Source: Candidatus Uhrbacteria bacterium
GTDB taxonomy: Bacteria; Patescibacteriota; Patescibacteriia; UBA9934; UBA9568
Length of the DNA stretch: 8,448 nt
Direction of reading: 5' to 3'
Assembly: GCA_003497135.1 (NCBI GenBank)
Contig: DNKR01000022.1
Location: 39,570 to 48,017 of the forward strand
The notes below the pieces were generated by a model. It was not told the origin of the DNA, made no database searches, and worked only from the letters and a program-made list of their open reading frames with translations. Both the position numbers and the translations under genes were made by a program. The number at the start of each line of letters is the position of its first letter. Positions within the stretch are counted from its first letter, which is position 1. Below, in pieces: positions 4,717 to 8,448 of this stretch.

Positions 4717-6549
4717 ATGAAAACATTTAAAAAGTTTTCGTGTTATGTTACGGCATTTTCTTTAGTGATCGGTCTTTTTAGTGTGCTGGGTCTTGTCGCG
4801 CCTGTTGCGAACGCTGCAACATCGCCAAGCCTTGCAACCGCTGCTAATTTTTCAATCTTAGCCGGGTCTGAAGTGACCAATACCGGCGCCACTACTATTA
4901 GCGCAGATGTTGGTATAAGCCCGGGCATCGGAGTTCCGCCTCATTATACCGGTTTTGGCACAGTAACACTGGGCGGTACCATAGAAGACGCAAACGGAAC
5001 AGCTCTTAGCGCCCAAGGTGATAAAGATTTAGCATATGCTGCTCTTTCTGCACAAGGATGCAATACAACATATATCGGTGCTTTTAAAGAACTGGCCGGA
5101 GAAACACTTGTACCTGGAGTATACTGTGCGGACTCGTTTCATCTGTCTTCTGGAACCCTAACACTTGATGGCGACTATTCTGATGTTTGGGTTTTCAAAT
5201 CAGCATCTGATCTTATCATCACAGACGCTGCCTCCGAAGTTGTCTTTTTAGGCAATGGCCAACCTTGCAATGTTTGGTGGCAAGTTGTTAGCACAGCTAC
5301 TTTTGATGCAGGCAGTTCATTTGTAGGAAACATTCTTGCGAGCACAAGCATCACTTTTGCAGCTGGCGCAAGCTTAGACGGCAGAGCTTTGGCCGGAACT
5401 GCAGAAGTTACAATGGATAGCACCAGTATTTCCGGACCAACATGTTTAGCTGCACCGGCTCCGGGAGGTACAAGCGGATACACCGGTACCATCAATGTTG
5501 TTAAAACAGTCATCAACGACAATGGCAGAACCAATACAGTTACAGACTTCCCATTGTTTATAAACGGTATCTCGGTTCTTTCTGGTATAACCAACAACTT
5601 CTCTTTTTCAAATTCCGGTTACTATAATGTGACCGAAACCACTAACCCAAACTACACACGATCATTCTCCGGCGATTGCGATGTTAATGGGGTGGTGTAC
5701 CTCAATCCAACCGAAAACAAATTCTGTATTGTCACAAACAATGACATTGGCGCTCCTGTGGTTATCCCTCCGGTACCTCCAATCATTGATGTTGTAAAAG
5801 TACCAAACCCCCTTTCCCTGCCTGCAGGCCCCGGCCCTGTTACTTACACCTATACACTTCGTAATATTGGAACAGTTCCGGTAACCAATTTAACAATGGT
5901 CGGAGATACTTGCAGTCCAATAGTCCTGGCTTCTGGCGACACAAACTCCGATGCCATACTTGGTTTAACCGAAACATGGATCTATAACTGCACTACAACA
6001 CTTACCGAAACACACACAAATACAGTCGTTGCAACAGGATGGGCCAATGGCATAAGCGCGACCGATATTGCAAGTGCAACTGTAATTGTCGGCTTACCAT
6101 TAGTTCCACCGCTTATCCATGTAACAAAAGTTCCAAGCCCTCTTACACTGCTTGCCGGCGGCGGAGCGGTTACATACACAGAAAAAATCACTAACCCAGG
6201 AACAGTGGCATTGAACAATGTCCGTCTTACTGATGACAAGTGCAGCCCCATGAACTATGTTTCAGGCGACACAAACGGTGATGTAAAACTTGATACAACC
6301 GAAACATGGACATACACATGCAGAACAAATCTCACAAGCACCACTGTAAATACAGCCACGGCTGTTGGCGAGGCAAACGGTTACACAGTGCGAGATTTCG
6401 CAATCGCAACCGTAACAGTAGCAACAGCTGCTCCAGCGCTTCCACAGACCGGTTCTGCTCCTATGTCAAAAACATTGCTTACCATAGCGATCGGCCTATT
6501 AGCTGTTTCTTCTATCCTGTACTTCGCAAAAAGAAAACAAACAGTGTAG
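4717..6549 (+). CDS. LPXTG-anchored surface protein with DUF3494 (ice-binding-like) and DUF11-type repeats
   Basis: A secreted 610-residue protein, probably displayed on the cell surface. Residues 1-33 are a signal peptide (MKTFKKF, hydrophobic core, ANA before the predicted cut). A DUF3494 domain, the beta-solenoid fold of many ice-binding proteins, fills about 38-241; its marks are NFSILAGSEVTNTGATTIS, a conserved GVY, and CNVWWQV followed by FVGNILASTSITFAAGASLDGRALA. A prealbumin-like repeat follows (259-343, INVVKTVINDNG to IVTNND). Two 110-residue DUF11-type repeats begin at Ile357 and Ile467, each with a cysteine pair and a DxNxD loop. LPQTG (575-579), a membrane segment (586-604) and a KRK tail form a sortase signal. 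A sortase gene follows directly. DUF3494 proteins bind ice in cold-adapted microbes, but the domain is also common elsewhere, where an adhesive role is plausible. Function is unproven. Confidence 0.9.
   Translation: MKTFKKFSCYVTAFSLVIGLFSVLGLVAPVANAATSPSLATAANFSILAGSEVTNTGATTISADVGISPGIGVPPHYTGFGTVTLGGTIEDANGTALSAQGDKDLAYAALSAQGCNTTYIGAFKELAGETLVPGVYCADSFHLSSGTLTLDGDYSDVWVFKSASDLIITDAASEVVFLGNGQPCNVWWQVVSTATFDAGSSFVGNILASTSITFAAGASLDGRALAGTAEVTMDSTSISGPTCLAAPAPGGTSGYTGTINVVKTVINDNGRTNTVTDFPLFINGISVLSGITNNFSFSNSGYYNVTETTNPNYTRSFSGDCDVNGVVYLNPTENKFCIVTNNDIGAPVVIPPVPPIIDVVKVPNPLSLPAGPGPVTYTYTLRNIGTVPVTNLTMVGDTCSPIVLASGDTNSDAILGLTETWIYNCTTTLTETHTNTVVATGWANGISATDIASATVIVGLPLVPPLIHVTKVPSPLTLLAGGGAVTYTEKITNPGTVALNNVRLTDDKCSPMNYVSGDTNGDVKLDTTETWTYTCRTNLTSTTVNTATAVGEANGYTVRDFAIATVTVATAAPALPQTGSAPMSKTLLTIAIGLLAVSSILYFAKRKQTV
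5785..6426 (+). repeat. two in-gene DUF11-type repeat units, period 330 bp
   Basis: The first unit starts at 5785 (IDVVKVPNPLSL) and the second at 6115 (IHVTKVPSPLTL), exactly 110 codons apart with no net insertion or deletion. Matching points include CSP, SGDTN and TETW with a following cysteine. The bases ACCGAAACATGGA are identical in both units. This points to duplication within the gene. Confidence 0.8.
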
Positions 6550-6571
6550 TTGATAATTCAGAAAAATTCAT

Positions 6572-6610
6572 AAATAAGGGCCGGATGAATTTTCGTTCGG
6601 CTCTTATTTT
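6572..6610 (+). terminator. long hairpin terminator or attenuator between the surface protein and its sortase
   Basis: Bases 6572-6589 and 6592-6609 can pair along their whole length in RNA, with three G-U wobbles and no mismatches. The innermost pairs would open to an AATTTT loop, leaving a stem of about 16 bp. The 3' arm ends in TTATTTT, which serves as a short T tract. It begins 22 bases after the stop codon and ends 9 bases before the sortase ATG. It should reduce transcription into the sortase gene. Confidence 0.7.
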
Positions 6611-6619
6611 AAAACAGGT

Positions 6620-7429
6620 ATGAGAAGGAAAAGGAAAAAGCTTACTAAATTTCAAACGCCTGCAATATTTTTGATTGTTTTAGCGGTTTTTTCTGTTCTG
6701 ATTTGGCGTGTCTTTTTATACGAGAAGCAATCACCTGTTGTGCTTGAAAACATTAAAATTACAGCACCGACAATCATTACTAATAACACTGAGGAAAACA
6801 TAGACGCAGCTGATCCAATCAAGCTACCTGACATTGCTATTAACACAATAATCGATAAAATTGTTCTGATGACTGATGAACCTGAAGCGCCTAAAAATCC
6901 AATCAATACCGCGCTGTATGAATCAGCGCCGATTCCGGAAGAAACAGAAAGCGAAACAACGGCTTTAAATACTGTTGAAAATGGCACTGGCGCGCCGGTG
7001 CGCATAAGGATCCCAAGTATTGCTCTTGACGCAGCAATCGAGAGAGTCGCTTTAACAGCAGACGGCTCAATGGATGTACCCAAGAACCCAAAAAACACAG
7101 GTTGGTATGAACTGGGCGCTATTCCCGGAGAAACCGGAAGCGCTGTAATAGCAGGGCATGTTAATTGGTGGAATGGCGTTACCGGAGCGTTTGAACTATT
7201 AAATACATTAAAGCCGGGCGATAAGATTGAGGTGCAAAACGATAAAGGCGCTGTCATTTCATTCATAGTTCGTGAAATCCGGTCATATGACGCGCAAGCG
7301 GACGCGATTGATGTATTCAGTTCAGATGACGAACAATCTCATCTTAACCTTATTACATGCGAAGGAATTTGGGATAAAAACACAAGCCAGTATTCAAAAC
7401 GATTAGTGGTATTTACTGATAAAAATTAA
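6620..7429 (+). CDS. class F-like sortase with a duplicated N-terminal half
   Basis: Sortases cut LPXTG-type signals between Thr and Gly and join the protein to the cell envelope. The 269-residue protein has a basic N-terminus (RRKRKK), one membrane anchor (14-32) and a C-terminal catalytic domain from about 128. Catalytic residues are visible: His180 in AGHVNWW, Cys247 in LNLITCEG and Arg261 in YSKRLVVF. The pattern IRIPSIAL, PKNPKNTGWYELGAIPGETGSAVIAGH fits class F-like enzymes of Pfam PF04203; class assignment is from memory. The linker (about 67-119) is a degenerate copy of the first half of the catalytic domain, which is unusual. The start follows a hairpin by 9 bases and has no Shine-Dalgarno sequence; an in-frame TAA at 6575 and no other start codon between support it. 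The likely substrate is the LPQTG protein just upstream, and the next gene starts 9 bases downstream. Confidence 0.92.
   Translation: MRRKRKKLTKFQTPAIFLIVLAVFSVLIWRVFLYEKQSPVVLENIKITAPTIITNNTEENIDAADPIKLPDIAINTIIDKIVLMTDEPEAPKNPINTALYESAPIPEETESETTALNTVENGTGAPVRIRIPSIALDAAIERVALTADGSMDVPKNPKNTGWYELGAIPGETGSAVIAGHVNWWNGVTGAFELLNTLKPGDKIEVQNDKGAVISFIVREIRSYDAQADAIDVFSSDDEQSHLNLITCEGIWDKNTSQYSKRLVVFTDKN
6818..7159 (+). repeat. diverged in-gene duplication in the sortase
   Basis: Codons 67-119 (from 6818) and 131-180 (7010-7159) encode related segments. Matches include IKLPDIAI with IRIPSIAL, PKNPINTALYE with PKNPKNTGWYE, and IPEETES with IPGETGS. By hand count about 21 of roughly 53 aligned residues are identical, with one single-residue gap. 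Asn117 of the first copy lies opposite catalytic His180. Confidence 0.8.
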
Positions 7430-7438
7430 TGCGAGTTC

Positions 7439-8448
7439 ATGGAATTGAGTGATAAAATAAAAAATACTTTTAAAATGCCACATCGTAAAATAAAAATTAT
7501 TAATAATGTTATTGTTTTGGCAATAGTTATTTTTACTATTGCGTTTACGCTTAGTTTGGCTGGGACAACTACTGCGATAAGCCCTGCACCTGTTGATCTT
7601 TTATCAGCTAATGGTTTTGCGATTCTGGCAGGCGCGGGTATTACCAATACCGGCTCAACAACAATCACTGGCGATGTTGGATCATACGCGACAGTAACCC
7701 AAACCGGATTTGGGTCAGTAACATTAAATGGCACCAATCACTTTGGTGACGCAACCACTCAAAGTGCCAAAACCGATTTAACAACAGCGTATAACGATGC
7801 GGAAGCGCGAACACCTACTGTAATTTATGGCGCTATCCATGATCTTGGCGGCGAAATTCTGACGCCGGGTGTTTATAATGACCCTAGCTCATTTGCTATA
7901 ACCGGAACACTTACGCTCGACGGTGAAAATGATCCGGATGCTGTTTTCATTTTCCAAGCCGGCTCAACGCTTACTACAGCTGGTTCAAGCGTAGTTAACC
8001 TTATAAACGGGGCCCAAGCGCGCAATGTATTTTGGCAAGTAGGCAGTTCAGCGACACTAGGAACAAACTCCGCTTTCAAGGGCAATATTCTGGCTTTAAC
8101 ATCAGTCACAATTACCACAGGCGCTAACATTGAGGGCCGAATATTAGCGCAAAACGGAACAGTCACATTAGATGCGAATACCATCACTGTTCCAACCACT
8201 CTTTATGTGAACAAAACCGTGGTTAACGACAATGGCGGAACCAAAATTGTTTCTGACTTCCCTCTTTTTATTGACGGCATTGGCGTAACATCAGAAGTTG
8301 CAAATACAGTTTCACCGGGATTGCATACGGTTTCTGAAACTGTTGATCCGGGTTACACAGTTACAATAAACGGAGATTGCGCTGCAAATGGTACGATTAC
8401 TCTTATAGCAGGTGATGTAAAAACCTGCACAATCACAAACGATGATAT
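7439..8448 (+). CDS. second secreted DUF3494 (ice-binding-like) protein, incomplete at the right edge
   Basis: The frame is open from ATG at 7439 to the last base and gives 336 residues without a stop. Residues 1-46 hold a basic start, a long hydrophobic stretch (about 20-41) and TTTA, a plausible signal-peptide cut. A DUF3494 domain fills about 53-253: GFAILAGAGITNTGSTTITGD, LTPGVYN, AVFIFQAGSTLTT, NVFWQVGSSATLG and FKGNILALTSVTITTGA. A prealbumin-like repeat follows (255-336, LYVNKTVVNDNG to CTITNDD), close to residues 259-343 of the upstream LPXTG protein. Methionine 13 (ATG at 7475) is an alternative start giving a more typical signal-peptide length. The gene starts 9 bases after the sortase stop, so the two are probably co-transcribed. 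Its DUF3494 part has no cysteine, unlike its paralogue. Whether it ends in an LPXTG signal is outside the window. Confidence 0.9.
   Translation, partial: MELSDKIKNTFKMPHRKIKIINNVIVLAIVIFTIAFTLSLAGTTTAISPAPVDLLSANGFAILAGAGITNTGSTTITGDVGSYATVTQTGFGSVTLNGTNHFGDATTQSAKTDLTTAYNDAEARTPTVIYGAIHDLGGEILTPGVYNDPSSFAITGTLTLDGENDPDAVFIFQAGSTLTTAGSSVVNLINGAQARNVFWQVGSSATLGTNSAFKGNILALTSVTITTGANIEGRILAQNGTVTLDANTITVPTTLYVNKTVVNDNGGTKIVSDFPLFIDGIGVTSEVANTVSPGLHTVSETVDPGYTVTINGDCAANGTITLIAGDVKTCTITNDD

Noticed and set aside
6306..6623. Plus-strand frame of 105 codons overlapping the end of the LPXTG gene
   Set aside because: It is out of frame with the sorting signal, has no homology pattern and crosses the terminator hairpin.
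6652..7266. Minus-strand open frame of 204 codons across the sortase
   Set aside because: It shadows the sortase, whose catalytic residues are all in place. Its hydrophobic look is a by-product of the complementary codons.

Overview
The window looks like a chromosomal segment of a small-genome, AT-rich bacterium, most plausibly a member of the Patescibacteria (candidate phyla radiation). This is an inference. It rests on a 7TM/PAS/GAF/PAS histidine kinase with an atypical H-box, DUF3494-type surface proteins beside their own sortase, no Shine-Dalgarno sequence at any of seven starts, and half of a GTAGGGGCG-type palindromic repeat at the left edge. TAA, TAG and TGA all end genes at sensible protein ends, and no in-frame TGA is seen inside a gene, so the code appears standard and UGA-recoding lineages are unlikely. 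No gene here fixes the lineage.

Layout. Positions 1-75 hold repeat remnants and a terminator for a gene to the left. From 96 an extended -10 promoter drives an apparently leaderless class I fructose-bisphosphate aldolase (113-1108). Four bases later comes a membrane sensor histidine kinase of 893 residues (1113-3794). A three-unit 16-bp tandem repeat and a new promoter precede an HU-type DNA-binding protein (3927-4208). Facing it on the minus strand is a 51-residue ribosomal protein bL33 (4274-4429). Two hairpins separate HU from bL33, and the second can terminate in both directions. A divergent intergenic region (4430-4716) carries the bL33 promoter, an inverted repeat, the promoter of the next gene and a structured 5' leader.

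The right half is a cell-surface locus. It encodes a secreted protein with a DUF3494 (ice-binding-like) beta-solenoid, a prealbumin-like repeat, two 110-residue DUF11-type repeats and an LPQTG sorting signal (4717-6549). Then come a hairpin terminator, a class F-like sortase (6620-7429), and nine bases later a second DUF3494 protein that runs off the right edge (7439-8448). The sortase presumably anchors the first protein, and perhaps the second if its missing C-terminus has a sorting signal. Ice binding or adhesion is possible, but the sequence cannot tell which.

The most notable observation is that the region between the sortase membrane anchor and its catalytic domain is a degenerate duplicate of the first half of the catalytic domain, with the catalytic histidine position replaced. 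Other points are the valine next to the phospho-accepting histidine in the kinase, recurrent TGnTATAAT promoters, and the small bL33 gene on the minus strand.
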